DNA of 64,000 nt from Tous-C4FEB sp044356555. GTDB taxonomy: Bacteria; Verrucomicrobiota; Verrucomicrobiia; Opitutales; Opitutaceae. Shown here one piece after another: positions 50,976-59,759 of this stretch (within the stretch, counting starts at the first letter, position 1; each line of letters starts with the position of its first letter). The notes below the pieces were generated by a model. The model ran no database searches. It was given only the letters and a program-made list of their open reading frames with translations, and was not told where the DNA came from. A program made the translations under genes and the position numbers. Location of the stretch: contig JBIKWB010000005.1 of assembly GCA_044356555.1 (NCBI GenBank), forward strand, positions 128,780-192,779. The letters are read 5' to 3'.

Positions 50976-52520
50976 TCAGGTGAGCTGAACCAGATCGGCG
51001 GTGGCGGGGACGTCCTTTATGATCTGGGACGGCTCGGGGCCGACGCCGAGGTAGCGGAGATTCGGAAGTTTCTCGGCGGCGGGCCACGGTTCGCCGGCGT
51101 AGGCGACGTCGAGCGTGCTCTTCATCATCGCGGCGACGTAGCGCTGGGCGTTTTTCGGGAGCTCGGCGAAGTGGCGGATTTTGGAAATGTCTTCGGTCCA
51201 GCCGGCGTGACGCGTGTAAACGGGCTTGAGCGTTTTGCGGACGGCTTCGTTGCGCGGGACGTGGTGGTAGATTTTCCCGGAGGCGTCTTGGTAGGACGTG
51301 CAGATGAGAAGTTCGCCGTGCCACGCGCCGTCGTGCGTGAGGGCGTCGGACTTGTTGATCATCACGTCTTGGAAACCGCCGTAACGGAGGGCGTCGCCTT
51401 TCTCCACGGCGTCGAACCAGCCGACCATGCGCTGGCGGCCGGTGCTGGTGCCGAATTCGATCTGCTTGAGTTTGATGGCGAGCGGGTGGGCGTCGTCCAT
51501 CTGCGTGAGGAAGGTATGCGTTCCGACCTTGGTATCGTAGGCCTTGGCGACGCCGAAGGTGTGGATACGCTGCACGGGAATGCCGGCGCTCTCGAAGAAC
51601 TCGGGCGTGTAGGTGTGCGAGGCGGTGACGTTGGGCGAGAAGCCGTGGCGTTTGTCGAGCCAGTAGGCTTGGCCGAACTCGCCGATGATCGTGCGGCCGG
51701 CGTGCAGCTCGCGGAGGATGAGTTCGCGGACCTCGCCGATGTTGGGCGCGAGGGCGACGCCAGCGGCCCAAGTGACGGTGGTGAGGGCGTCGAGGTTGAG
51801 CGTGAAGGGCTCGGCGCCCCGGAAGCGGGTGAAGTCGAATTCCTCTTTAGGGAAGATGCCGAGCTCAATGGCTTCTGCATTGGCACGGACTTCGGCGGTC
51901 GTGAGTTTGTCGAAGAAGCCGGCGAAGGTTTCGGGGCTGACGCGGCAGACGTGTTGGATGACGCGCAGGGCGCGGTCGGCGCGCTGGGCGAGTTTGCGGG
52001 CGAAGAAATTGGGGCCGGCGTGGAAGTCGGAGAACGTCATCTGCCACTGGCCGATCTCGTCGGCGTAGGCGGGGGTGATGCCGCGGCCGGTGGAGCCGCG
52101 GGGTTCCTCGGCGAGGACTTTTTCGCGGTAGTCTTCCCACGCGAGATCGAGGAGGCGGTGGGTGAGATCGGTGACCATCGTGCGCTCGTCGATGAGGAGG
52201 CGTGACAGGATGGCGTGGCCCTTGGCTTCGAGGGGTTTGGTCTCCCACCAGATTTTGCGGGGATCGGCGACGACGCCGGAGCCGATGCAGAGGTGTTTCG
52301 CGTCGCGGACGACGACGCCGGCGGGGAGGAGGTTGAGCTTGATGCCGCCGGCGGTGTGGCCGGAGTTGGCACCGCCGTTGACCTTGAGGACGACGGAGAC
52401 GGCGTGGGGCGTGCCGCGAAGTTCGTCGGCGACCTCGGGGATGAGGCGGCCTTTGCCTTCGTCTCCGAGGGAGATACCGACGTCGGCGATCAGTTGGCTG
52501 GAAAAAGGGAGGAGTGACAT
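50976..52520 (-). CDS. purA: Adenylosuccinate synthetase-like protein, divergent
   Basis: This 514-residue protein aligns with PurA along its length but is unusual. The P-loop region reads GISLGDEGKGRL (usually WGDEGKGK) and keeps the catalytic Asp. NGGANSGHTAGG, GSTGRGITPAYADE, STGRQRMVGWFD and the GTP-binding NKSD (usually TKLD) are recognisable. The central part lacks GTYPYVTSSN and is longer by ~80 residues. PurA joins IMP and aspartate using GTP for AMP synthesis. This may be the functional enzyme of a divergent lineage or a paralogue with a different substrate. The start is ATG at 52520. Confidence 0.75.
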   Translation of the reverse strand: MSLLPFSSQLIADVGISLGDEGKGRLIPEVADELRGTPHAVSVVLKVNGGANSGHTAGGIKLNLLPAGVVVRDAKHLCIGSGVVADPRKIWWETKPLEAKGHAILSRLLIDERTMVTDLTHRLLDLAWEDYREKVLAEEPRGSTGRGITPAYADEIGQWQMTFSDFHAGPNFFARKLAQRADRALRVIQHVCRVSPETFAGFFDKLTTAEVRANAEAIELGIFPKEEFDFTRFRGAEPFTLNLDALTTVTWAAGVALAPNIGEVRELILRELHAGRTIIGEFGQAYWLDKRHGFSPNVTASHTYTPEFFESAGIPVQRIHTFGVAKAYDTKVGTHTFLTQMDDAHPLAIKLKQIEFGTSTGRQRMVGWFDAVEKGDALRYGGFQDVMINKSDALTHDGAWHGELLICTSYQDASGKIYHHVPRNEAVRKTLKPVYTRHAGWTEDISKIRHFAELPKNAQRYVAAMMKSTLDVAYAGEPWPAAEKLPNLRYLGVGPEPSQIIKDVPATADLVQLT

Positions 52521-52800
52521 GGGTTGCGGTGCAACCGAGTCAGGCCCGCGGGCGGAACGTCCCCTGTTGCTGAAAAGGAAAAGCGGAGCGGGCGGGGGGA
52601 GGGCAAACAAAAATCGGGGCGATGACGCAGACTTCTGTACCGGCTGAGCGGGGAGGGCTGGCCGGAGTAATTTCCTTATGTAAATTCGCAAACAAGTGTT
52701 GCGCAAGAGGCTGGTGCAGCTGAGGTTCCTTGGACCCCGGTCGCGTTGAAGTGGTGGAATTAATCGCGAACAAACAAAGTCCGTAACGATAAATTTTAAT

Positions 52801-53937
52801 ATGAAAATAAAACTAAAAAACCTCATGATCATGGTTCCGCGTCCGTCCGTGCTTTTTGCTTGGTCGGGTGCAGTGCTGGGCCTCGCGTTGCCGGTGGTCG
52901 CATGCACGGGAATCTCTCTCATGTCCGCCGACGGCGGCGTGGTGGTGGCTCGCACGGTGGAGTGGGCGCTCGGCGATGCGCGGCATGACCGTCTGGCGCT
53001 GTTTCCCAGAAGCAAAGCCTTCACGGGTTTGACCCCGGGTGGCAGCAACGGGTTGAAGTGGGAGTCGCGCTACGGTTTTGTTTCCCTCACGGCCTATGGT
53101 CAAAATTACGGGCCTGATGGAATGAATGAGGCGGGGCTTTATGTGGGGATGTATTATTTTCCCGGCTTCGCTGATTTCAGCCCGTATGAACCGGCGCAAG
53201 CGGGGCGTTCGCTGAGCGTGGGGGATTTCATGCAGTGGATGCTGTCGTCCTTCCAGACGGTGGCGGAAGTGCGGGCGCACTTGGACGAGGTGCGGGTGGT
53301 GAACGTCGAGGATCCGCGATTTGGCGGCGCGGCGCTGCCGTTCCACTGGAAGATCGCCGATGCCAGCGGGGCTTGCGTCGTGGTGGAGATCGTCGAGGGC
53401 GGTAAAGTAAAGATTTACGATGCGGTGATGGGCGTCGTGACCAACTCGCCGGAGTATAGCTGGCACCTCACGAATTTGCGGAACTATCTCGGGCTCACGC
53501 CGGCGCCCCGCACGCCGCTGACGCTCGGCGGGGTGAAACTCTCGCCGTTGGGCAGTGGTTCGGGGTTGGTGGGGTTGCCGGGTGATTTCACGCCGCCGTC
53601 GCGCTTTGTGCGAGCCGCGGCGTTGACGGCCTCGGCGCGGCCGCTCGCAACGGCGGACGATGCGGTATTTGAGGCATTTCGGATCCTCGATAACTTCAAC
53701 ATTCCGGTCGGCGCCTCGGCGACGCCCGACAAGCTGGCCAAGGACATCACGAGTGCGACCCAGATCACGACGGTATCGGATTTGAAAAACCGGGTGCTTT
53801 ATTTTCACTCAATGGACAACCGGCAGGTGCGTAAGATCGACCTGAGCAAAATCGATTTTTCAAAGATCGAGCAGCAGGTGTTGGAGGAAGGGGCGGATCG
53901 GAAACAGCAGGTGAAAGAACTCACCGTGCGGAGATAG
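52801..53937 (+). CDS. Secreted choloylglycine hydrolase/penicillin V acylase-type Ntn hydrolase
   Basis: This 378-residue protein has a signal peptide ending at PVVA and a mature N-terminus beginning CTGISLMSADGG. The Cys at residue 35 becomes the catalytic N-terminal nucleophile of the linear-amide C-N hydrolase family on cleavage. GPDGMNEAGLYVGMYYFP, the mid-chain TNSPEYSWHLTNLRNYLGL and MDNRQVRKIDLSK match penicillin acylase/bile salt hydrolase homologues. Gram-negative members are periplasmic and several cleave N-acyl homoserine lactones, so a role in signal interference is possible but unproven. An AT-rich 280-bp region precedes it. Confidence 0.85.
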   Translation: MKIKLKNLMIMVPRPSVLFAWSGAVLGLALPVVACTGISLMSADGGVVVARTVEWALGDARHDRLALFPRSKAFTGLTPGGSNGLKWESRYGFVSLTAYGQNYGPDGMNEAGLYVGMYYFPGFADFSPYEPAQAGRSLSVGDFMQWMLSSFQTVAEVRAHLDEVRVVNVEDPRFGGAALPFHWKIADASGACVVVEIVEGGKVKIYDAVMGVVTNSPEYSWHLTNLRNYLGLTPAPRTPLTLGGVKLSPLGSGSGLVGLPGDFTPPSRFVRAAALTASARPLATADDAVFEAFRILDNFNIPVGASATPDKLAKDITSATQITTVSDLKNRVLYFHSMDNRQVRKIDLSKIDFSKIEQQVLEEGADRKQQVKELTVRR

Positions 53938-54082
53938 CGCCCGAGGCGAGCCACCATCATTGGAGACGCCGAGACCTGCGCCGGGCCTGTTGACCCCGCG
54001 GTGCGGGTGACGGTCGCCCAGCGGGCGCGGGTTTAGGTCAACTCGGTTTTTGGGCGAAGACTATCGGTCCACGAAGAATGAA

Positions 54083-55270
54083 TCAGGGCACGGGCACGAA
54101 GACCGCGGCGACGGGAGCAGGGACGGCGACGAGGGGGCCGGTGGGCGTGAGGCGGCCGGATTTGGGGTCGACGCGGAAGACGGCGACGGTGCTCGAGTCT
54201 TGGTTCTCGGCGAGTAGCCAGGTGCCGGTGGGGTCGAGTGCAAAGTGGCGCGGGGTTTTGCCGAGCGTGGAGACGCTTTCGAGGTAGGTGAGTTTACCCG
54301 TGGCGGTGTCGATGGCGTAAACGACGAGAGTGTCGGCGCCGCGGTTGGAGCCGTAGAGGAATTTGCCGTTGGGGTGGACTTGGACCTCGGCGGTGCTGGT
54401 GCCTTTCGGGATGGCTTCGCCGGGCGGGAGCGTGGAGATGGTTTGGATCGAGGTGAGGGTGCCGGCGGTGGAGTCGTAGGCGAAGGCGGTCATCGTGCAG
54501 AGCAGTTCGTTGATGACGTAGACGAACTTGCCCGTGGGATGAAAGGTAAGGTGGCGGGGACCGGAGCCGGGCGGGAGGGCGGTGCCGGCCGTGACGGAGG
54601 TGGGCGGCGAGCTGGGGGAGCTGGGGTGCAGGGTGAGTTGGGCGGTAGTGGGGGTGATGCGGTAAGCAATGACGCGGTCGATACCGAGGTCGGGGGCGAA
54701 GGCGAAACGGTTGTCGGGGGCGAAGTAGATGCCGTGGGCGTGCGGGGCTTTTTGGCGTCCGGGGTTTACGCTGGAGCCGGTGTGCTTGACGATCGAGCCG
54801 AGGGCGCCGAGGCGGCCGTCGGGTTGAAGAGAAATGGCCGAGACGCTGCCGCCGCTGTAGTTGGCGACGAGCAAGGTTTGGCCGGTGGCGTCGACGGCGA
54901 GGTGGCAAGGGCCGGGGCCGCCGGGGGATTGTTGATTGAGGAGGGTGAGCGCGCCGGTGGTCGGGTCGATGGCGTAGGCGGAGAGGCCGGCGGTGGGCGT
55001 GCGCTTGGGGTCGCTGCTTTCGTCGAGGGCGTAGAGAAATTTGCCGTTGGGATGGAGGGCGAGAAAGGCGGGGTCTTTGGCGGGTGCGACGAGTTCGGCG
55101 GGCGAGAGTCGGCCGGTGGTGACATCGAGGCGCGAGCGGTAGATGCCTTGGCTTTCGGTTTTCGCGTTGGTGTAGGTGCCGAAGTAGACGTGGTAGGCTT
55201 GGGGCGCGGCGGCGAGCGGGGTGAACATGGCGAAGAGGAGGGCGAGGGAGGGGGCGAGGCGGTGGGACAT
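54083..55270 (-). CDS. Secreted 7-bladed beta-propeller lactonase (6-phosphogluconolactonase-like)
   Basis: This 395-residue protein has a signal peptide (LAPSLALLFAMFTPLAAA) and a lactonase fold of the YbhE/Pgl type. Repeats such as FLALHPNGKFLYALDE, HLAVDATGQTLLVANYSGG and HLTFHPTGKFVYVINE mark the blades, and KAPHAHGIYFAPDNRFAF carries the family's conserved His. Family members hydrolyse 6-phosphogluconolactone, but an exported version more likely acts on sugar lactones in the periplasm. The next gene upstream on this strand encodes a cytochrome c-linked sugar dehydrogenase that would make such lactones. The ATG at 55270 begins the signal peptide. Confidence 0.88.
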   Translation of the reverse strand: MSHRLAPSLALLFAMFTPLAAAPQAYHVYFGTYTNAKTESQGIYRSRLDVTTGRLSPAELVAPAKDPAFLALHPNGKFLYALDESSDPKRTPTAGLSAYAIDPTTGALTLLNQQSPGGPGPCHLAVDATGQTLLVANYSGGSVSAISLQPDGRLGALGSIVKHTGSSVNPGRQKAPHAHGIYFAPDNRFAFAPDLGIDRVIAYRITPTTAQLTLHPSSPSSPPTSVTAGTALPPGSGPRHLTFHPTGKFVYVINELLCTMTAFAYDSTAGTLTSIQTISTLPPGEAIPKGTSTAEVQVHPNGKFLYGSNRGADTLVVYAIDTATGKLTYLESVSTLGKTPRHFALDPTGTWLLAENQDSSTVAVFRVDPKSGRLTPTGPLVAVPAPVAAVFVPVP

Positions 55271-55297
55271 GGGAATTATTGGGGGCCGGAGATGTTT

Positions 55298-55327
55298 AGC
55301 CACGAAACACACGAAAAACACGAAAGT
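55298..55327. repeat. Dispersed repeat 'ccacgaaacacacgaa' copy 1
   Basis: AGCCACGAAACACACGAAAA continues as ACACGAAAG, a purine-rich degenerate tandem of ACACGAA units. Two further copies lie at 55353-55383 and 61512-61541. Confidence 0.65.
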
Positions 55328-55352
55328 CGGAGAAGGGAAATCCAGGAGGGGT

Positions 55353-55383
55353 TGCCCACGGAACACACGGAAGACACGGAAGG
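55353..55383. repeat. Dispersed repeat 'cccacggaacacacgg' copy 2
   Basis: GCCCACGGAACACACGGAAG continues as ACACGGAAGG. It lies 25 bp from copy 1, in the same orientation. Confidence 0.65.
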
Positions 55384-55586
55384 GCGGAATGCGAGGGGCG
55401 GGAAACGGGCGGAAGGTGAATTTTGGTGGCGAAGGCGGATTGGGGTGATTTTCGGAGGCGAAGATTCGCCTGATCGGCGAATCGGGCGTGGGGGCTTGGG
55501 GCGGCCTGGGGGCGTGAATCTGGGCTCAGAGGGGACGACCGATTGGAGGGAGGGAGGGACGCTTTGCGCGGGTGATGGGAAGCTGG

Positions 55587-55615
55587 ATCGCCACGTCGCT
55601 GAGCGCCTCGCGATG
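55587..55615. repeat. Palindromic dispersed repeat copy
   Basis: ATCGCCACGTCGC … GCGCCTCGCGATGA is a shorter member of the family at 42736 and 47084. Confidence 0.55.
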
Positions 55616-55638
55616 AAATGTGGGTAAGGCGCGGCGTG

Positions 55639-55666
55639 GGAGGGCGAGTCGGAGACCTCTCCCTGC
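55639..55666 (-). repeat. REP-like palindrome after dehydrogenase stop
   Basis: On the minus strand the element begins GCAGGGAGAGGTCTCCG and ends ACTCGCCCTCC, five bases after the gene's TAA. It differs by a few bases from the other copies. Confidence 0.6.
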
Positions 55667-55671
55667 TTTTT

Positions 55672-57294
55672 TTACCAGCTGAGTTCGAGGATGCGGCCGG
55701 GGGTGAGGGGGCGGCCGCTCTTCGTGCCGTGGTGGCGGGTGAAGTCGAGGATGTAGAGTTTTTTGCCGACCTGTAGAATGTCGATGGGGCGGGAGAGCGG
55801 GTAAAGGAACGTTTCCATGCGGGCTTCGAAGACACCGGCGGCGTTGCGGCGGAGGTCCACGGCGAGGAGGTCGTAGCCGAAATCGCCTTGGCCGATGAAA
55901 TTGCCAAAGCGGCCCATGATGAATTTCCCGCGCAGCGCGGCGGGCCACTCGGGGCCGCAGAAAATCATGCCGGCGGGTGAAGAGTGCGGGTTGAACGAGG
56001 CGATGGGTTTTTCGGGCGAGCCGCCGGCGGCGGGGCCGAAGTTGCGGATCGCGGGGGTGATCACGAGGCCGGGGGGCGCGGGCGGGGTGTAGGGGTAGGG
56101 GCGGTCGGTGGCGGGGGCTTCGCCGTATTGGTAGGGAAAGCCGTAGTGTTTGCCGCGCTCGACGAAATCGAGTTCTTCCGGGACGTGGGCATCGGGGCCG
56201 TTGCTGGCGCTGAAGAGTTCGCCGCGATCGTTCCAGGCAAAACTCCAGGCGTTGCGGATGCCGCGGGCGAAGACATCGATGGTCGGATTCTCCGACCGTG
56301 GATCCACGCGCCAAATCGCGGCGGTGATGTCGGTCTCGGCGCCTTTCCAGTAAATCGAGGATTTGCCGGCGACGCCGCCGTCGGTCTCGCCGCCGTCGGT
56401 GCGGGAGCCGCTGGAGATGTAGAGGAAACCATCGGGGCCCTCGGCGATGTGGCTGACGCCGTGGTTGTAGTAGTTATTGCCCCACGGATAGGAGGTTTGG
56501 AGCCAAGGTTTCGGCAGAGGAATCGGGCCGGCGGTGGCGTCGAGCGGGGCGGTGCGGTAAATGACGACGCGGTTCAGGTGGTAGGGTTTGGCGGGGGCCT
56601 GGCGGTTGGTGGCGATGTAGAGACGGCGGGCGGAATCGATGGTGAGACCGAGGGCGGCGACTTTGCCGGTGGTGGTGTCGGTGTAGGCTTCCGAGGCGAG
56701 GAGCTTGGTCACGACGCCCGTTGAAAGCGTGACCCGGTAGAGATCGCCGCGCTCGTGGAGGACGATGAGCCAGTCGGCGCCGGGCAGGGTGGCGAGACGG
56801 AGACCGTTGGCGGGGAGACGGGCGATCTCGCGCAACGCGAAGCCGGCGGGAGCAGGCGGGAGCGCGGCGTACGGGTCGTCGCGCTCGGGCTTGGCGGCAA
56901 CTTTGGCGCGCTCGGCGGCGACTTCGGCGGGGGTGACGGGTTCGCCTTGGTTACCCCAGGAGTTGCGGACGTAGGTGAGAATGGCGGCGACTTGGTCGTC
57001 GTTGAGAGTGAGCTGACCGGGCATGACGTTGTTGTAGTCGACGCCGTTGACCTTGATCGGGCCGGAAAGGCCTTGGAGGACGATGCGGATGCTGCGCTCT
57101 TTGTCCGCCATGAGGTAGTCGGCTTTCGCGAGCGGCGGGAATATGCCGGCGATACCCTCGCCGGCGGCGTTGTGGCAGACGGCGCAGTTGAGTTGGTAGA
57201 GGGCGGCGCCATCAGGCGGGGTGGCGGGAGCCGCGGCGGTGAGAAGCGTTGGCAGGGAAAAGACAAACGCGGCGAAGAATACGGGGAAACGCAT
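55672..57294 (-). CDS. Cytochrome c–sugar dehydrogenase (PQQ-type beta-propeller) fusion, secreted
   Basis: This 540-residue protein has a signal peptide, then a cytochrome c domain at residues ~30-120 with heme motif CAVCH and the axial Met in NNVMPGQ. A ~390-residue propeller domain follows that matches soluble PQQ-dependent sugar dehydrogenase relatives (RNAWSFAWNDRGELFSASNG, EELDFVERGKHYGFPYQYG). It would oxidise a sugar or alcohol in the periplasm and pass electrons to its own heme. PQQ ligands could not be fully verified. The exported lactonase downstream fits such a product. The ATG at 57294 begins the signal peptide. Confidence 0.82.
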   Translation of the reverse strand: MRFPVFFAAFVFSLPTLLTAAAPATPPDGAALYQLNCAVCHNAAGEGIAGIFPPLAKADYLMADKERSIRIVLQGLSGPIKVNGVDYNNVMPGQLTLNDDQVAAILTYVRNSWGNQGEPVTPAEVAAERAKVAAKPERDDPYAALPPAPAGFALREIARLPANGLRLATLPGADWLIVLHERGDLYRVTLSTGVVTKLLASEAYTDTTTGKVAALGLTIDSARRLYIATNRQAPAKPYHLNRVVIYRTAPLDATAGPIPLPKPWLQTSYPWGNNYYNHGVSHIAEGPDGFLYISSGSRTDGGETDGGVAGKSSIYWKGAETDITAAIWRVDPRSENPTIDVFARGIRNAWSFAWNDRGELFSASNGPDAHVPEELDFVERGKHYGFPYQYGEAPATDRPYPYTPPAPPGLVITPAIRNFGPAAGGSPEKPIASFNPHSSPAGMIFCGPEWPAALRGKFIMGRFGNFIGQGDFGYDLLAVDLRRNAAGVFEARMETFLYPLSRPIDILQVGKKLYILDFTRHHGTKSGRPLTPGRILELSW

Positions 57295-57647
57295 GGGAGG
57301 GAGAAAGAGAGAACCGGGGGCGGGGTCGGGCAAATCTTTTTCCCCGGCGGGGCGTGGGGTTAATCGTGGGCAACGGGGAAACCCACGAGCAGGCGGCGGA
57401 GTTTTTAACCACGAATGGCTTCGCTACCGCTGCGCCTTAGACGTGAGGTTCGACTGATCGTCTCCACGGTTGGTTTTTGGGCCGGCTGATCGCCGGCAGA
57501 ATCCCGATTGAAAACAGCGGAGAGCCAAAGATGGAGGCGGGGTGTCAGCGGTGAAGGCGGGGTACCTCCGCACAATGGGCTTCGCTTGGGGCGGAAAGTT
57601 TTTCCTAATCGCGGGCTGGGCGCCTGCCGCCCGTTTTTCAAACGCAC
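57295..57647. other. Gap upstream of tgt with repeat remnants and a hairpin
   Basis: The 353-bp divergent gap holds a remnant of the 'aaccacgaatgg' dispersed repeat near 57408-57419 and a GCCGGC-TGATC-GCCGGC hairpin at 57481-57497. I see no gene, and the promoters for both flanking genes must lie here. Confidence 0.45.
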
Positions 57648-59705
57648 ATGTCACGACTCAATTTCAAATTGGAAAAGGAAGCGACGGGCTCGAAGGCCCG
57701 CGCCGGTTCGTTTACGACGCTGCACGGCGAGGTGCAGACGCCGGTCTTCATGCCGGTGGGCACGCAGGCGACGGTGAAAGGGCAGACCGTCGAGACGCTC
57801 AAGGCGACGGGCGCGCGGGTGCTCTTGGCGAACACGTATCACCTGCTGCTGCGGCCGGGTCCGGAGGTGTTTAAGAAATTTGGCGGCATTCACCGCTTCA
57901 TGAATTGGGACGGGCCGGTGCTGACGGACTCGGGCGGGTTTCAGATTTTTTCGCTGCCGGGCGAGCGCGCGATGAACGAGGAAGGGGCGCGGTTTAAGAG
58001 CTACGTCGATGGCACGCACTACATGCTCTCGCCGGAAACGAGCGTGGCGATGCAGCGGGCGATCGGGAGCGATATCAACATGGTGCTCGACCAGTGCATC
58101 CCCTCGACGGCGCCCTACGAGCAGGCCGAGGCGGCGATGCACCTGACGCACCGTTGGGCGGTGCGCTCGCTGGCGGCGCGGGGCGACGGACCGCAGGCGA
58201 TGTTCGGGATTGTGCAGGGGGCGTGTCACCACGACCTGCGCAAGCAGAGCGCGGCGTATCTGACGAAGCTGCCGTTTGACGGGCTGGCCATTGGTGGACT
58301 CGCAGTGGGCGAGACGCACGCGGAGCGCTATGAGTTCACGGGGTTCGTGACGGATTTTCTGCCGAAGACATTGCCGAGATATCTGATGGGGGTGGGCACG
58401 CCGATCGATATTTTGGAGGCGGTGCATCGCGGGGTGGACATGTTTGACTGCATCATTCCCTCGCAGCTTGCGCAGCGCGGGACGGTGTTTTCATCGCACG
58501 GCAAACTGCGGATGAGCCGGGCGTGCTACAAATTTGACGAAGCGCCGCTCGATGCGAAGTGCGACTGCCACACGTGCAAAAATTTCTCGCGGGCCTATCT
58601 GCATCACTTGGTGAAGGCGGACGAGATGCTCGGCTGGTATTTGTTGGCGACGCACAATATGGCGTTTTACCACCGGCTGATGCGCGAGATCCGGGCGGCG
58701 ATTTTGGGCGGGACGTTTGTCGAGTATTACAAGCGGCAACAGCCGGAGCTGGCGCGGTCGGATGACGACAATCCCAGCGTGCCGCAGAAACGGCAGAAGC
58801 CGGCGACGCTGCCGAAGCTCGGTGATTACGATATCGTGAAATCGGCGGAAGGCTTTGCGAGCATCCGCCAGATCAGCTCGGGTGAAGTGATGCACTCGGT
58901 GAATCGGCCGAGCGACGAGGCGGAGCGGGTTTATGTGCAGCAGTCGGGGTTGGCGCAGCGGTTCGCGCAGGTGGACGCGGCGGACCCAATCGTGATCTGG
59001 GACGTGGGGCTCGGCGCGGCGTCGAACGCGATGGCGGCGCTGCACTGCTTCGAAAAAGTGCTGGCCGAAGTCGGGGCCGAGGGCGTGCGCAAGGTGCGCG
59101 TGGTGAGTTTCGAGATCGATCTCGATCCGCTAAAACTCGCGGCGAAGCACGCGGCGTTCTTCCCGCACCTGCGGCACTCTGCGCCGCATGCGCTGCTGGA
59201 AAACGGGCGCTGGTCGCATGGCAGCGGGACGTTTGAATGGGAGCTGCACCACGGGGACTTTTTGGAGAAGTTCGCGGCGACGCCGGCGCCGGACGTGGTC
59301 TTCTACGATCCGTTTTCGACGAAGACGGATTCGGCGCTGTGGGTGCCGGAGGTGTTTGCGCGGGTGCGGGCGCATTGCGGCGAGAAGACGGCGGAGCTGT
59401 TCACGTATTCGTCGGCGACGGCGGTGCGGGTGGCGCTGCTGTCGGCGGGATTTTACGTCGGTGACGGCGTGAGCACAGGGCCGCGGGCGGCGACGACGGT
59501 GGCAAGCACGGTGGGGTGGGCGAGGGCCGAGGGGCCGGGGGAGATGGGACCGAAGCCGCTCGGCGAGGAATGGCTCACGCGCTGGCGGCGGAGTGATGCG
59601 AAGTTTCCGGCGTCGCTGGCGGTGGAGGCGCGGGCGGAGTTTGAGCGGCGGATCGAGCAACATCCGCAGTTTGGACGGGCGGGTGGTGGCCCGCGAAAGA
59701 CGTGA
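57648..59705 (+). CDS. tgt: tRNA-guanine transglycosylase fused to an MnmC-like methyltransferase domain
   Basis: This 685-residue protein joins two wobble-base enzymes. Residues ~1-385 are TGT, exchanging G34 of GUN tRNAs for a queuosine precursor: the general base D94 in TDSGGFQIF, the nucleophile D267 in DMFDCIIPS, and zinc ligands C305, C307, C310 and H336. The usual PTR-x2-R after the nucleophile reads PSQLAQR. After a ~15-residue linker, residues ~390-650 match the MnmC methyltransferase domain: GLAQRF, the SAM site IWDVGLGAASNAMAAL, VRVVSFEIDLDPLKLA, the catalytic-type Asp554 in FYDPFSTK, and FTYSSATAVRVALLSAGF. MnmC's FAD domain is absent. The frame is continuous. Confidence 0.9.
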   Translation: MSRLNFKLEKEATGSKARAGSFTTLHGEVQTPVFMPVGTQATVKGQTVETLKATGARVLLANTYHLLLRPGPEVFKKFGGIHRFMNWDGPVLTDSGGFQIFSLPGERAMNEEGARFKSYVDGTHYMLSPETSVAMQRAIGSDINMVLDQCIPSTAPYEQAEAAMHLTHRWAVRSLAARGDGPQAMFGIVQGACHHDLRKQSAAYLTKLPFDGLAIGGLAVGETHAERYEFTGFVTDFLPKTLPRYLMGVGTPIDILEAVHRGVDMFDCIIPSQLAQRGTVFSSHGKLRMSRACYKFDEAPLDAKCDCHTCKNFSRAYLHHLVKADEMLGWYLLATHNMAFYHRLMREIRAAILGGTFVEYYKRQQPELARSDDDNPSVPQKRQKPATLPKLGDYDIVKSAEGFASIRQISSGEVMHSVNRPSDEAERVYVQQSGLAQRFAQVDAADPIVIWDVGLGAASNAMAALHCFEKVLAEVGAEGVRKVRVVSFEIDLDPLKLAAKHAAFFPHLRHSAPHALLENGRWSHGSGTFEWELHHGDFLEKFAATPAPDVVFYDPFSTKTDSALWVPEVFARVRAHCGEKTAELFTYSSATAVRVALLSAGFYVGDGVSTGPRAATTVASTVGWARAEGPGEMGPKPLGEEWLTRWRRSDAKFPASLAVEARAEFERRIEQHPQFGRAGGGPRKT

Positions 59706-59759
59706 ATGGACGCGAAAGGGTGATTAGGGCGACGAGCTTGCTTGCGCCGGATCGGTCTC

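Larger units (their letters stand above)
55271..55671. other. Repeat-rich gap between lactonase and dehydrogenase genes
   Basis: The 401-bp stretch contains two copies of the 'cacgaa' dispersed repeat, one palindromic repeat (55587-55615) and one REP-like element (55639-55666). I see no gene. Open frames across it come from the repeats themselves. Confidence 0.6.

Noticed and set aside
54245..55627. 460-codon open frame on the plus strand
   Set aside because: It is antisense to the lactonase and extends through dispersed repeats; composition is Gly/Glu/Val only.
57436..57470. tRNA-like GGTTCGACT sequence
   Set aside because: The bases around it do not form acceptor, D or anticodon stems.
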